Of a DNA stretch of 44,559 nt, positions 6,982-14,886 are shown in pieces; position 1 is the first letter of the stretch, and each line of letters opens with the position of its first letter. The translations under genes were made by a program, and so were the position numbers. The stretch is taken from positions 1 through 44,559 of the forward strand of contig CACZKM010000008.1 in assembly GCA_902781745.1 (NCBI GenBank), read 5' to 3'. Under the pieces are notes generated by a model that saw only the letters and a list, made by a program, of their open reading frames with translations, was not told where the DNA came from and did not search any database. Origin of the DNA: Oscillospiraceae bacterium (GTDB taxonomy: Bacteria; Bacillota; Clostridia; Oscillospirales; Oscillospiraceae).

Positions 6982-8601
6982 ATGACTGGTGCAGAAGCAA
7001 TGGTGAAATGTTTGGAAGCCGAGGGGATCACCCGGGTCTTCGGCTATCCGGGGGTGGCCATCGCCCCCTTCTATGAGGGACTTTATAACTCCTCCATCGA
7101 GCACGTTCTGGTCCGCCAGGAGCAGAACGCCGGCCACGCCGCCAGCGGCTACGCGAGATTGTCCCGGAAGCCGGCGGTGTGCTGCGTGACCTCCGGCCCG
7201 GGGGCCACCAACCTCATCACCGCCCTGGCCACCTGCTACGCGGACAGCATCCCGATCATTGCGATCTCCGGCCAGGTCTCCAGCGAGCTGCTGGGGCGGG
7301 ACGTGTTCCAGGAAGCGGACATGACCGGGGCCACCCGGTCCTTCGTCAAGCACAGCTACCTGGTGAAGGACCCCGACGACCTCCCCCGGATCTTCAAGGA
7401 GGCCTTCTACATCGCCTCCACCGGGCGGAAGGGCCCCGTCCTCATCGACGTGCCCATCGACGTGCAGAACAAAAAGCTCAGCCGGGAGTTCAAATACCCG
7501 GATGAGGTGAACATGCGGGGCTACAAGCCGGAAGTCAAGGTCAATCTGCAGCAGATCAAAAAGGTGGTCGCGGCCCTGGACAAGGCCAAGAAGCCCCTGA
7601 TCTGCGCCGGCGGCGGCGTGATCCTCGGCGACGGAGAGGAGCATATCCGGGCCTTCTGCGAGAAGTTCAACATCCCCGTGGTGTCCACCATGATGGGCAT
7701 CGGGGTCATGCCCAAGAAGCACCCTCTGTACTTCGGGATGCTGGGCAACAACGGCAAGCCCTACGCCAACAAGGCCGTGGGCCGGTCCGACCTGCTGATC
7801 ATCGTGGGGGCCCGTCTGGCTGACCGGGCCATCCCCAAGCCGGAGAACCTGGTCCGCCGAGTGGGCGTCATCCACATCGACATCGACACGGCGGAGATCG
7901 GCAAGAATATGGGCCCCACCATCCCCCTGGTAGGCGACGTGAAGGATATCTTTGAGGCCCTCATGGAGCAGGAGATCCCCGTGGCCGACCAGAGCTGGAT
8001 CGATGAGCTGGAGGAGGTCAAGCACTCCACCGTGGACCCCAGAGTCTTCAGCGACAAGCTGGTCAACCCCAACCTCCTGGTCCAGATGCTCTCTGAGAAG
8101 ATGGACGACAACGCCGTCTACGTGGCGGACGTGGGCCAGAACCAGCTCTGGAGCGCGGACAACTACGTGATGAAGAACGGCCGGTTCATGACCACCGGCG
8201 GCATGGGCACCATGGGCTACTCCATCCCCGCCGCCATGGGGGCCAAGATGTACGATCCCTCCGTCCAGGCCGTGGCGGTCTGCGGCGACGGCTCCTTCCA
8301 GATGTCCATGAACGAGCTGGCCACCATCCGGGTCAACCAGGTCCCGGTGAAGGTGCTGGTGATGAAGAACCGCTTCCTGGGCCTGGTCCGGGAGTATCAG
8401 TACAACACCTACGACTCCCACTATTCGGGGGTCCGGCTCTACGACTGGCCCCGGTATGACAAGATCGCCGAGGCCTATGAGATGCCGTTCTTCTCCTGCT
8501 CCCACGACGCGGACCTGGAGAAGACCCTGGACGAATTCCTGGCCTGCCCCGACGCCTGCCTGATGGTGTGCGACGTGGACAGCGAGGACCGGGTGAAGTA
8601 A
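6982..8601 (+). CDS. ilvB: Acetolactate synthase large subunit (copy 1)
   Basis: This thiamine-diphosphate enzyme condenses two pyruvates to acetolactate, or pyruvate with 2-oxobutyrate, the first common step to valine, leucine and isoleucine. It is 539 aa. Visible are GYPG at 21-24, the catalytic glutamate 47 in VRQEQNAGHAA, the SGPGATN segment and the ThDP/Mg motif GDGSF near residue 434 closing with N about 28 residues later. It is slightly short relative to typical IlvB (550-580 aa). GGGAG precedes the ATG. A regulatory subunit follows 14 bp later. It differs clearly from the second copy at 40.5-42.2 kb and has no ilvC or ilvD nearby. Confidence 0.93.
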   Translation: MTGAEAMVKCLEAEGITRVFGYPGVAIAPFYEGLYNSSIEHVLVRQEQNAGHAASGYARLSRKPAVCCVTSGPGATNLITALATCYADSIPIIAISGQVSSELLGRDVFQEADMTGATRSFVKHSYLVKDPDDLPRIFKEAFYIASTGRKGPVLIDVPIDVQNKKLSREFKYPDEVNMRGYKPEVKVNLQQIKKVVAALDKAKKPLICAGGGVILGDGEEHIRAFCEKFNIPVVSTMMGIGVMPKKHPLYFGMLGNNGKPYANKAVGRSDLLIIVGARLADRAIPKPENLVRRVGVIHIDIDTAEIGKNMGPTIPLVGDVKDIFEALMEQEIPVADQSWIDELEEVKHSTVDPRVFSDKLVNPNLLVQMLSEKMDDNAVYVADVGQNQLWSADNYVMKNGRFMTTGGMGTMGYSIPAAMGAKMYDPSVQAVAVCGDGSFQMSMNELATIRVNQVPVKVLVMKNRFLGLVREYQYNTYDSHYSGVRLYDWPRYDKIAEAYEMPFFSCSHDADLEKTLDEFLACPDACLMVCDVDSEDRVK

Positions 8602-8615
8602 AGGAGGGCGACGCA

Positions 8616-9089
8616 ATGAAAGGGATCTTTTCTGTACTGGTGGAGAACAAGGAAGGCGTGCTCTCCGCGATCTCCGGCCTCTTCGCCCGGAGAGGCTACA
8701 ACATCGACAGCCTGGCCGTGGGCGAGACCGACGACCGCTCCGTCTCCAGCATGACCATCGTCTCCACAGGGGACCAGCGGACCATCGACCAGATCGAAAA
8801 GCAGCTAAACAAAAAGGTGGACGTCATCAAGGTCCGCCGCCTGGACGAGGCCAAGAGCATCTCCCTGGAGATGATGCTGGTGAAGGTGTCCTGCACCCCC
8901 GCCAACCGCTCCTCCCTCATCGAGCTGTGCCAGATCACCGGGGCCAAGATCATGAAGGTCTCCCCCAAGTTCCTGCTGCTGGAGTACCACGCGGAGCCCG
9001 AGGGCGTGGAGGACTTCATCGACCTCATCAAGAGCTACGGCATCCTGGACATCCAGCGGACGGGCACCATCTCCCTGTCCAAGACCTGA
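8616..9089 (+). CDS. ilvN: Acetolactate synthase small (regulatory) subunit (copy 1)
   Basis: This is the regulatory subunit that activates the large subunit and usually confers feedback inhibition by valine. The 157-aa protein begins with an ACT domain (FSVLVENKEGVLSAISGLFARRGYNIDSL is the classical IlvN/IlvH signature), followed by the C-terminal ALS_ss domain ending near TGTISL. The ATG at 8616 has GGAGG eight to nine bases upstream; the upstream in-frame ATG inside ilvB is rejected. It forms a two-gene operon with ilvB copy 1, closed by a strong terminator. Confidence 0.94.
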   Translation: MKGIFSVLVENKEGVLSAISGLFARRGYNIDSLAVGETDDRSVSSMTIVSTGDQRTIDQIEKQLNKKVDVIKVRRLDEAKSISLEMMLVKVSCTPANRSSLIELCQITGAKIMKVSPKFLLLEYHAEPEGVEDFIDLIKSYGILDIQRTGTISLSKT

Positions 9090-9109
9090 GCGAAATGTAG
9101 ACAGAATAC

Positions 9110-9165
9110 AAGGTCTGCCTCAAGACACGCCGCGGAAAAACGGCGGGTCTTGAGGCAGACCTTTT
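9110..9165 (+). terminator. Strong intrinsic terminator after ilvBN copy 1
   Basis: A 17-bp perfect stem, AAGGTCTGCCTCAAGAC (9110-9126) with its complement at 9147-9163, is followed by T residues. It lies between convergent genes and can act in both directions. Confidence 0.9.
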
Positions 9166-9174
9166 GCATCTGGG

Positions 9175-9849
9175 TCATCCCCTGGGGGGCAGGACCTCAT
9201 AGTAGAACCACAACGTCCCCCGGCAGGCCGCCAGGTCCAGGTACCGGGGGGCGGGGACGTGGCCGTCGCTGACCTTCAGATAGGTCCTCACCGCCCCGGT
9301 GGTCTGGCTGCGGACCTCCGTGTAGCCGTAGCCCACCAGATGGTGGTCCCGGTAGGCGGGGTGATGGCGGAGGACCAGGTAAAGCAGGCCGCCCCGGTCC
9401 AGGGACCGGCGAAGGTTGGCCTCGGTGGCCCGGCGGCAGGTGATAGCCGGAGAGACCCCCGCCAGCCGCCGGAACATCCGCCGGAGATAGGTCCCCGCCC
9501 GGAGGTCCGAGGTGCCGTGGAAGGGCCCCCGCCGGGCGTTGATGTAGAAGAGATGGCGGACGCCGTATCGAGCTACCCTGGCGTAGAGGTCCTGGTCGCC
9601 CCGGAGGGTGCCGGATATGCCGGCCCGCCGCCGGACCATCACCAGCAGATTGGTCACTGCCGTGGGGCCGCAGTTGTTGTACCAGCTCACCCCGCCCGCC
9701 TGGCCGAACCGGGTGAGGGTGGTGTAGTGGGGAGCCAGGTCCCCCCAGAGGTCCCGCTCCCGCCAGAGAACGTAGGGGCCGCCCCCTAGGCGATCGGCAT
9801 GAGCCGCGGGGTCGGCGATCTTCTCTCCGGAAACGGCTTTTTTTCCCAT
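9175..9849 (-). CDS. C39-like cysteine-peptidase-fold protein, unknown function
   Basis: A 224-aa basic protein. The motif YNNCGPTAVTNLL puts Cys60 in the CGPTA context typical of C39-like and other papain-like peptidases. A histidine follows in HHLVGYGY (about 100 residues later) and then an acidic/asparagine position in KVSDGH, matching the C-H-D order of that fold. There is no signal peptide or transmembrane segment, so an extracellular peptidase role is not supported. The start at 9849 is chosen for its GGAGG seven bases upstream. Many arginines (RRMFRR, CRR) are unusual. Activity is inference from the motif; the gene stands alone. Confidence 0.65.
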   Translation of the reverse strand: MGKKAVSGEKIADPAAHADRLGGGPYVLWRERDLWGDLAPHYTTLTRFGQAGGVSWYNNCGPTAVTNLLVMVRRRAGISGTLRGDQDLYARVARYGVRHLFYINARRGPFHGTSDLRAGTYLRRMFRRLAGVSPAITCRRATEANLRRSLDRGGLLYLVLRHHPAYRDHHLVGYGYTEVRSQTTGAVRTYLKVSDGHVPAPRYLDLAACRGTLWFYYEVLPPRG

Positions 9850-9888
9850 GGCGCGGCCTCCTTTCAGTTTTCTTTCAGACAAACCTGT

Positions 9889-9906
9889 GGTACAATAAAA
9901 TGTACC
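9889..9906. promoter_or_regulatory. Palindromic operator candidate
   Basis: The 18-bp dyad GGTACA-N6-TGTACC lies in the short divergent region between the C39-like gene and the C_GCAxxG_C_C gene. It overlaps a plausible -10 hexamer TACAAT (9891-9896) for the rightward gene. Perfect 6-bp arms with a 6-bp spacer fit a dimeric repressor site; the regulator is unknown. Confidence 0.45.
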
Positions 9907-9977
9907 ATATCATCATACCCTACCGGGGGACGGGACGCAAGCAAAAACCGGAGAACACAAAGAAAGAAGGAACGGCT

Positions 9978-10364
9978 ATGAGAACAGAACGAGTGGAGCA
10001 GGCGGCGGAGAGAAAGCAGAACGGCTTTAACTGCTGCCAGTCCGTGCTGCTGACCTATGCTGACGAGATCGGCCTGCCGGAGGAGCTGCTGGCCAAGCTG
10101 GCCTCCGGCTTTGCCGGCGGCGGCGGGACCCGGGAGGGGGTCTGCGGCGCCCTCAACGGCGCGGTGATGGCACTGGACCTGCTCAATGACGGCACGGTCA
10201 AGCCCATGAAGGCGGCAAAGGAGGCCCAGCTTGCCTTCCGGGAGAAGACGGGCGCCATCCTCTGCAAGGACATCAAGGGGGTGGAGACCGGCGTGGAGCT
10301 GTGCGCCTGCGTGGACTGCGTGCGCAACGCCGTCGCCGTGGTGGAAGAGGCCCTGGGCCGGTAA
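9978..10364 (+). CDS. C_GCAxxG_C_C family protein
   Basis: This 128-aa protein fits the C_GCAxxG_C_C family, small cysteine-rich proteins of anaerobes suspected of redox or metal binding. Conserved cysteines appear in FNCCQSVLL, in GGGGTREGVCGALNGAV (the GCAxxG-like block), in TGAILCKDIKG and in the final CACVDCVRN. The ATG at 9978 follows an AGAAGGA site and begins the conserved region; the longer open frame starting at 9900 would run through the palindromic operator and is rejected. No enzymatic activity is established for the family. Confidence 0.85.
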   Translation: MRTERVEQAAERKQNGFNCCQSVLLTYADEIGLPEELLAKLASGFAGGGGTREGVCGALNGAVMALDLLNDGTVKPMKAAKEAQLAFREKTGAILCKDIKGVETGVELCACVDCVRNAVAVVEEALGR

Positions 10365-10382
10365 TAGACCGGGCGAAAACTC

Positions 10383-10434
10383 AAAATGCCGGGTTTGCCG
10401 CCAAAAACAGGGCAGATTCGGCATTTTTTCTTTT
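10383..10434 (+). terminator. Intrinsic terminator
   Basis: The stem AAATGCCG (10384-10391) with CGGCATTT (10419-10426) is followed by a T-rich tract (TTTTTTCTTTT). It ends the C_GCAxxG_C_C gene. Confidence 0.8.
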
Positions 10435-10569
10435 CGTTTCTTCCGGATGACGGGAAAAAATCCTTCCCCATGCAGGGGATTTGTGTTATACTTGCATTTA
10501 TATTAGATGATACTGGACCGCGGGACATTCCCCCGCGGCACGTGACATAGAAAGGATCGGTGGTACACA

Positions 10570-11553
10570 ATGACGATCAGAGTGGGTATCATGGGCTACG
10601 GCAACCTGGGCCGGGGCGTGGAGCACGCCGTGGCAGCGGCGGGCGACATGGAGCTGGCCGCGGTCTTCACCCGGCGGGACCCCGCCTCCCTGACCATCCG
10701 GACGCCCGACGTCCCGGTGGTCTCCGCAGCGGAGGCCGAGGCCTGGCAGGACAAGATCGACGTGATGATCCTCTGCGGCGGCAGCGCCACGGATCTGCCG
10801 GAGCAGACCCCGAAGTACGCCCGGCTTTTCAACGTGGTGGACTCCTTCGACACCCACGCCCGGGTGCCTGAGCACTTTGCCAACGTGGATGAAGCGGCCA
10901 AGGCCGGCGGCAAGGTGGGGATCATCTCCGTGGGCTGGGACCCCGGGATGTTCTCTCTGGCCCGGGTCTATTCCACGGCGGTCCTCCCCCAGGGGAAGAA
11001 CTACACCTTCTGGGGCAAGGGCCTGAGCCAGGGCCACTCCGACGCCCTCCGGCGGATCGACGGGGTGAAGGACGCCCGGCAGTATACCATTCCCGTGGAG
11101 GCCTCCCTGGAGGCGGTGCGGTCCGGGTCCCAGCCCGAGCTGACCACCCGGCAGATGCACACCCGGGAGTGCTTCGTGGTCCTGGAGGACGGGGCGGACG
11201 CCGCCCGCATCGAGCGCGAGATCAAGGAGATGCCCAACTACTTCTCCGACTACGACACCACGGTGCACTTCATCTCCCAGGCAGAGCTGGACGCCAACCA
11301 CAAGAGCATGGCCCACGGCGGCTTCGTCTTCCGGTCCGGGACCACGGCGGGGGGCGCGAATTCCCACGTCATCGAGTACAGCCTGAAGCTGGACTCCAAC
11401 CCTGAGTTCACCACCAGCGTCCTGGTGGCCTACGCCCGGGCGGCCTATCGGCTGAACCAGGCGGGGGACAACGGCGGGAAGACGGTCTTTGATATCGCCC
11501 CCGCCCTGCTGTGCGAGCAGTCCGGAGAGGACCTGCGGGCGCATTTGCTGTAA
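10570..11553 (+). CDS. ddh: meso-Diaminopimelate D-dehydrogenase
   Basis: NADPH-dependent enzyme that makes meso-diaminopimelate in one step from tetrahydrodipicolinate, giving the cell-wall cross-linking residue and the lysine precursor. It is 327 aa, the family's length. The N-terminal Rossmann motif is GIMGYGNLGRGVE (residues 6-18). Family segments CGGSATDLPEQ, DSFDTHARVP, SVGWDPGMFSL and the HGGFVFRSG loop are all present. The ATG is preceded by AAAGGA at a relaxed distance. It is monocistronic; a short GC hairpin (10518-10538) lies in its leader. It implies the dehydrogenase variant of the DAP pathway. Confidence 0.95.
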   Translation: MTIRVGIMGYGNLGRGVEHAVAAAGDMELAAVFTRRDPASLTIRTPDVPVVSAAEAEAWQDKIDVMILCGGSATDLPEQTPKYARLFNVVDSFDTHARVPEHFANVDEAAKAGGKVGIISVGWDPGMFSLARVYSTAVLPQGKNYTFWGKGLSQGHSDALRRIDGVKDARQYTIPVEASLEAVRSGSQPELTTRQMHTRECFVVLEDGADAARIEREIKEMPNYFSDYDTTVHFISQAELDANHKSMAHGGFVFRSGTTAGGANSHVIEYSLKLDSNPEFTTSVLVAYARAAYRLNQAGDNGGKTVFDIAPALLCEQSGEDLRAHLL

Positions 11554-11582
11554 TGATTTGATATACGCGAGAGAACGAAAAG

Positions 11583-11724
11583 AGCGCCCTCTCAGTCATT
11601 TGCTTCGCAAATGCCAGCTCTCCCGGAGGGAGAGCCAAGATTTGTATAACCCCGCAAGAGGAGTACGAGTCTTGCCTCCCCCTTTGGGGGAGGTGGCACG
11701 GCGAAGCCGTGACGGAGAGGGCTC
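11583..11724. repeat. MITE-like palindromic element 1
   Basis: This roughly 142-bp structured repeat has imperfect terminal inverted arms (GAGCGCCCTCTCAGTCA at the left, complement of TGACGGAGAGGGCTC at the right). Inside are several small hairpins: TTTGCTTCGCAAA, GCTCTCCC/GGGAGAGC, CCTCCCCC/GGGGGAGG and CACGGC-GAA-GCCGTG. There is no open frame. Its right half resembles the arms of the element at 18095-18278, so both belong to one family of small non-coding repeats. It sits directly after ddh. Confidence 0.75.
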
Positions 11725-11746
11725 CTTTTCAGAATACCTCGCAGTT

Positions 11747-11776
11747 AAAAGGGAGCCCAAAGCGGGCTCCCTTTTT
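11747..11776. terminator. Bidirectional intrinsic terminator
   Basis: AAAAGGGAGCCC (11747-11758) pairs with GGGCTCCCTTTTT (11764-11776). T-runs on both strands fit its place between the convergent ddh and MBL-fold genes. Confidence 0.9.
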
Positions 11777-11780
11777 CAGT

Positions 11781-12515
11781 CTACAAAGCGTTTTCCCGGT
11801 CATCCAGCCGCCGGTCGATCCAGAGCACCGACCGCAGCCCCGCCGCCTTATACTGGCTCCGGCACACCCGGGGCCCGTAGGGGCCGGGATGGGAGGGGGC
11901 CTCCAGCCGCAGACAGTCCAGGTGGGCCAGGTGGACGTCCACCATGGCCTTGGGAATGGGCCGGGGGCTGTGGCTGGAGAGGTATTCGTCAAAGGGGAGG
12001 GCCCGGACTTCCTCCAGGGTCCGCCGCAGGAAGGACAGGGGGGCGGCCTCCTGGCCCAACAGCAGGAGGGTGGGGTTGAGCCCGTCCCCCGCCAGGAGAA
12101 GGCGGCGCTCCTCCAGCAGCAGGCCCAGGGAGCCCGCGGTGTGCCCCGTCAGGTCCACCACCCGGGCGGTGAGGCCCCCCAGGTCATAGACCTGACCGGC
12201 CTCCAGGGGGAGAATGTCGTATGCCGGGGGCCGCCGGTCCGTCAGGTTGGAATAGGCTTCCAGCAGGGGCCAGTCCGGCCGGGGGGCGTACACCCGGTCA
12301 AACCGCCGGTTGCCGCCGATGTGGTCGGCGTGGCCGTGGCTGTTCATCACCCGATAGGGGGTGGTCACCCGGGCGTCCATCCAGTCCTTCAGGTCCAGCC
12401 TTCCCTGGCCGGTGTCCCAGAGGATGGCGGCGTCCTGCCCCCGGACCAGGGTGCAGTAGACCCGGTAGTCCTCCTCAAAGTGGAGGACGCCGGGGGCGGG
12501 TTCCCGGACGTTCAT
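11781..12515 (-). CDS. MBL-fold metallohydrolase
   Basis: A 244-aa metallo-beta-lactamase-fold hydrolase. The metal-binding signature HGHADHIGG lies about a quarter of the way in, with further ligands in DLTGHTAGS and in AGDGLNP. This glyoxalase-II-like arrangement is shared by thioesterases, lactonases and other hydrolases, so the substrate is unknown. It begins one base after the lpd stop and is therefore probably the last gene of the glycine cleavage operon, though it is not a known member of that pathway. It ends just before the bidirectional terminator. Confidence 0.85.
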   Translation of the reverse strand: MNVREPAPGVLHFEEDYRVYCTLVRGQDAAILWDTGQGRLDLKDWMDARVTTPYRVMNSHGHADHIGGNRRFDRVYAPRPDWPLLEAYSNLTDRRPPAYDILPLEAGQVYDLGGLTARVVDLTGHTAGSLGLLLEERRLLLAGDGLNPTLLLLGQEAAPLSFLRRTLEEVRALPFDEYLSSHSPRPIPKAMVDVHLAHLDCLRLEAPSHPGPYGPRVCRSQYKAAGLRSVLWIDRRLDDRENAL

Positions 12516-12516
12516 C

Positions 12517-13884
12517 TCACTCCACGCGGAGCAGGTCCGCCGCCCCGTGGATCATCTCGATGAAGGTGGGGTGGGGGTGGATGACCGAGGAGAGCTCGTT
12601 GGCGGTGAGCGCCTGCTGGACCGCCACGGCCAGCTCGCCGATGAGGTCGGTGGCCCGGGGGCAGACCAGCTGAGCGCCCAGGATGACGCCGGTGTCCTTG
12701 TGGGCCACCAGCTTCACATAGCCGCTCTCGGTGTTCTCGATGAGGCACTTGCCGTTGGCCCCGGTGAGGTACTTGCCGCACTTCACGGGGATACCCTCGG
12801 CCTTGGCCTGCTCCTCGGAGAGGCCCACGGAGGCCACCTCGGGGGTGGTGTAGACGCAGTTGGGGACCACCCGCATATCCATGGGAGGCTCCTTGCCTGC
12901 CAGGAGGGCGGCCATATTGGTGCCCTGGGCCTCGGCCACGTGGGCAAGCTGGATGTTGTGGGCCTTGGCGTCACCGATGACGTAGAGGTGCTCCACAGAG
13001 GTCCGGCCCAGCTCGTCCGCCAGAATGGCCCCCTTCTCCATCTCCGGCTCCGCGCCGGGGGCAAAGAGGTCGTCGGTGTTGGCGATGCGGCCCGCCGCCA
13101 GGAGGACGCCCTGGGCGGTGGAGACCTGCTCGTTGCCCTTCTTGTCGGTCCAGGTGACGGACATATTGCCGGGCTCGCCCTCGATCTTGGAGACGAAGGC
13201 CTTGGCCTCCACCTTGCCCCCCTGCTTCTTCAGGATCAGGGCCAGCCGCTGAGCGATCTCCTTGTCCATGAGGGGGAGGATGTGGTCGGCGGCCTCCAGG
13301 ATGGTGACCTGGGCCCCCAGGGCCAGGTAAATGGAGGCGCACTCGGTGCCCACCACGCCGCCGCCGATGATGATGAGGGAGTCGAAGGGGACCCCGTCGC
13401 CGATGAGCAGGTCGTTGCTGCTGTACACCCCGGGCAGCTCCTTGCCGGGGATGGGGGGAGAGGCGATCTTGGAGCCGGTGGCCACCACGATATCGGCGGC
13501 CTCATAGAGCTCGCCATTGCAGGAGATCTTCCCCGGGCCTTCCACCCGGGCCTGGCCCTCGATGACGTCGATCTTCCCCGCCTTCATGAGCTGAGCCACG
13601 CCCTGGCGGAGCTTCTCCACCACCTCGTTTTTCTTCCGGTGCATCACGCCGAAGTCGTACCCCACGTCGCCGGCGTTCACGCCCAGGTCGGCGGCGTGCT
13701 TTAAGGCGGTGTAGGTCTCGGCGCTGTGGAGGAGGGATTTGGTGGGCATACAGCCCCGGTTGAGGCAGGTGCCCCCCAGGAAGGCTTTTTCAAACAGGAC
13801 CGTCTTCAGTCCCGCCTTGGCGGCCTTGTCCGCGCAGGTGTACCCGCCGGGTCCGCCGCCGATGATGGCAATGTCGTAGGTCAT
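12517..13884 (-). CDS. lpd: Dihydrolipoyl dehydrogenase (glycine cleavage L protein)
   Basis: This FAD-dependent disulfide oxidoreductase re-oxidises the dihydrolipoyl arm of GcvH with NAD+. It is 455 aa. The FAD motif GGGPGGYTCADKA is at 9-21, the redox pair Cys40/Cys45 lies in GGTCLNRGCMPTK, the NAD motif GGGVVGTE is mid-protein and the C-terminal HPHPTFIE holds the catalytic histidine. The gene overlaps lplA by 4 bp (ATGA), which places it in the gcv operon and marks it as the L protein rather than a 2-oxoacid dehydrogenase E3. Confidence 0.95.
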   Translation of the reverse strand: MTYDIAIIGGGPGGYTCADKAAKAGLKTVLFEKAFLGGTCLNRGCMPTKSLLHSAETYTALKHAADLGVNAGDVGYDFGVMHRKKNEVVEKLRQGVAQLMKAGKIDVIEGQARVEGPGKISCNGELYEAADIVVATGSKIASPPIPGKELPGVYSSNDLLIGDGVPFDSLIIIGGGVVGTECASIYLALGAQVTILEAADHILPLMDKEIAQRLALILKKQGGKVEAKAFVSKIEGEPGNMSVTWTDKKGNEQVSTAQGVLLAAGRIANTDDLFAPGAEPEMEKGAILADELGRTSVEHLYVIGDAKAHNIQLAHVAEAQGTNMAALLAGKEPPMDMRVVPNCVYTTPEVASVGLSEEQAKAEGIPVKCGKYLTGANGKCLIENTESGYVKLVAHKDTGVILGAQLVCPRATDLIGELAVAVQQALTANELSSVIHPHPTFIEMIHGAADLLRVE

Positions 13885-14882
13885 AGGCTTCCTCCGTTCT
13901 GGTCAGTCGTCAATAAAGAGAGGATGCCCTCCGCCGCCTCCCGGTCGCAGTCCGGGGGGGAGAGGAGAGCCGTGCGCAGGGGCCCCGCTTCCAGGGGACA
14001 GCCCCGGAGCAGCTCGGGCACCTGGCTGAGGTAGTCCGCCGAAAGGCCGTCGGACCAGAGGGCGGCGTCCTGGATCACCCCGTGGGACAGGGTGAAGTCC
14101 AGACGGACCAGCCCCCACTCGAAACGCCCCTCCCGTTGTTCGGTGAGGGGCTTGACAGTTCCATAGACCCAGCGGGGATCGGAAAACCGGGCGATGCTCT
14201 CGTCCAGGGCGGCCCGGTCCAGGGCGGCCTCGGTGAGAGGGGTCACGGGCAGGCCGTAGACCGCTCCAAAGGCCGCTGTCAGGGCGGACTTCAGGGTTTC
14301 GATGGTCAGCTCCGGCCGCAGGGCCTTGAGGTTTACCACCCGGGAGCGCACCGAAGCCACCCCCTTCGCCGCCAGCTTCAGGGGGGAGGGGGCCAGGTAC
14401 TGTTCCAGGGGCGCCATGTCTACGTCCACCATGAGGGTGCCGTGGTGGTAGCACTGGTCCCCGGTGCGATAGTAGGCGTGGCCGGAGAACTTCTGGCCGT
14501 CTACGGTCAGGTCGTTCCGGCCGTTCTTCTCCGCCGGGATGCCCAGGGCCTGGACCGCCCGGAGGATCACGTCGGTCTGTCTGGCCGCGTCGTAGTCCCC
14601 GTGGGTCACCAGGAAGGTGAAGTTCAGGTTCCCCAGGTCGTGATACACCGCCCCGCCGCCGGAGAGACGGCGGACAAGATGTCCGCCGTCGTTCTCCAGG
14701 GCCCGGATCCGGCACTCGCTTTCCGCGTGCTGGTTCCGGCCGATGACCACCGTGCGCTGGTTCTGCCAGAGGTACAATACGCATTGCCCAGGCTGAACTG
14801 CCCGGAGAAGGACCTCTTCCAGTGCCAGGTTGTGCCGGGGGTCGGTGTTTGCAGTTTCGATGGAATAAAGAGCGCGAACCAT
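13881..14882 (-). CDS. lplA: Lipoate-protein ligase A
   Basis: It attaches lipoate (or lipoyl-AMP) to the lysine of GcvH, making the H protein functional. The 333-aa length fits LplA with its C-terminal accessory domain. Signature segments are RRLSGGGAVYHDLGNLNFTF (lipoyl-AMP binding), NDLTVDGQKFSGHAYY with the conserved lysine, and HHGTLMVDVD. It lies between gcvPB (4-bp gap) and lpd (4-bp overlap), so the operon carries its own enzyme for lipoylating H protein. No LipA or LipB is seen, consistent with scavenging of external lipoate. Confidence 0.94.
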   Translation of the reverse strand: MVRALYSIETANTDPRHNLALEEVLLRAVQPGQCVLYLWQNQRTVVIGRNQHAESECRIRALENDGGHLVRRLSGGGAVYHDLGNLNFTFLVTHGDYDAARQTDVILRAVQALGIPAEKNGRNDLTVDGQKFSGHAYYRTGDQCYHHGTLMVDVDMAPLEQYLAPSPLKLAAKGVASVRSRVVNLKALRPELTIETLKSALTAAFGAVYGLPVTPLTEAALDRAALDESIARFSDPRWVYGTVKPLTEQREGRFEWGLVRLDFTLSHGVIQDAALWSDGLSADYLSQVPELLRGCPLEAGPLRTALLSPPDCDREAAEGILSLLTTDQNGGSL

Positions 14883-14886
14883 GGCC

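Noticed and set aside
9900-9977. N-terminal extension of the C_GCAxxG_C_C protein
   Set aside because: It would be translated from within the palindromic operator and -10 region; the ATG at 9978 has the ribosome site and begins the conserved part.
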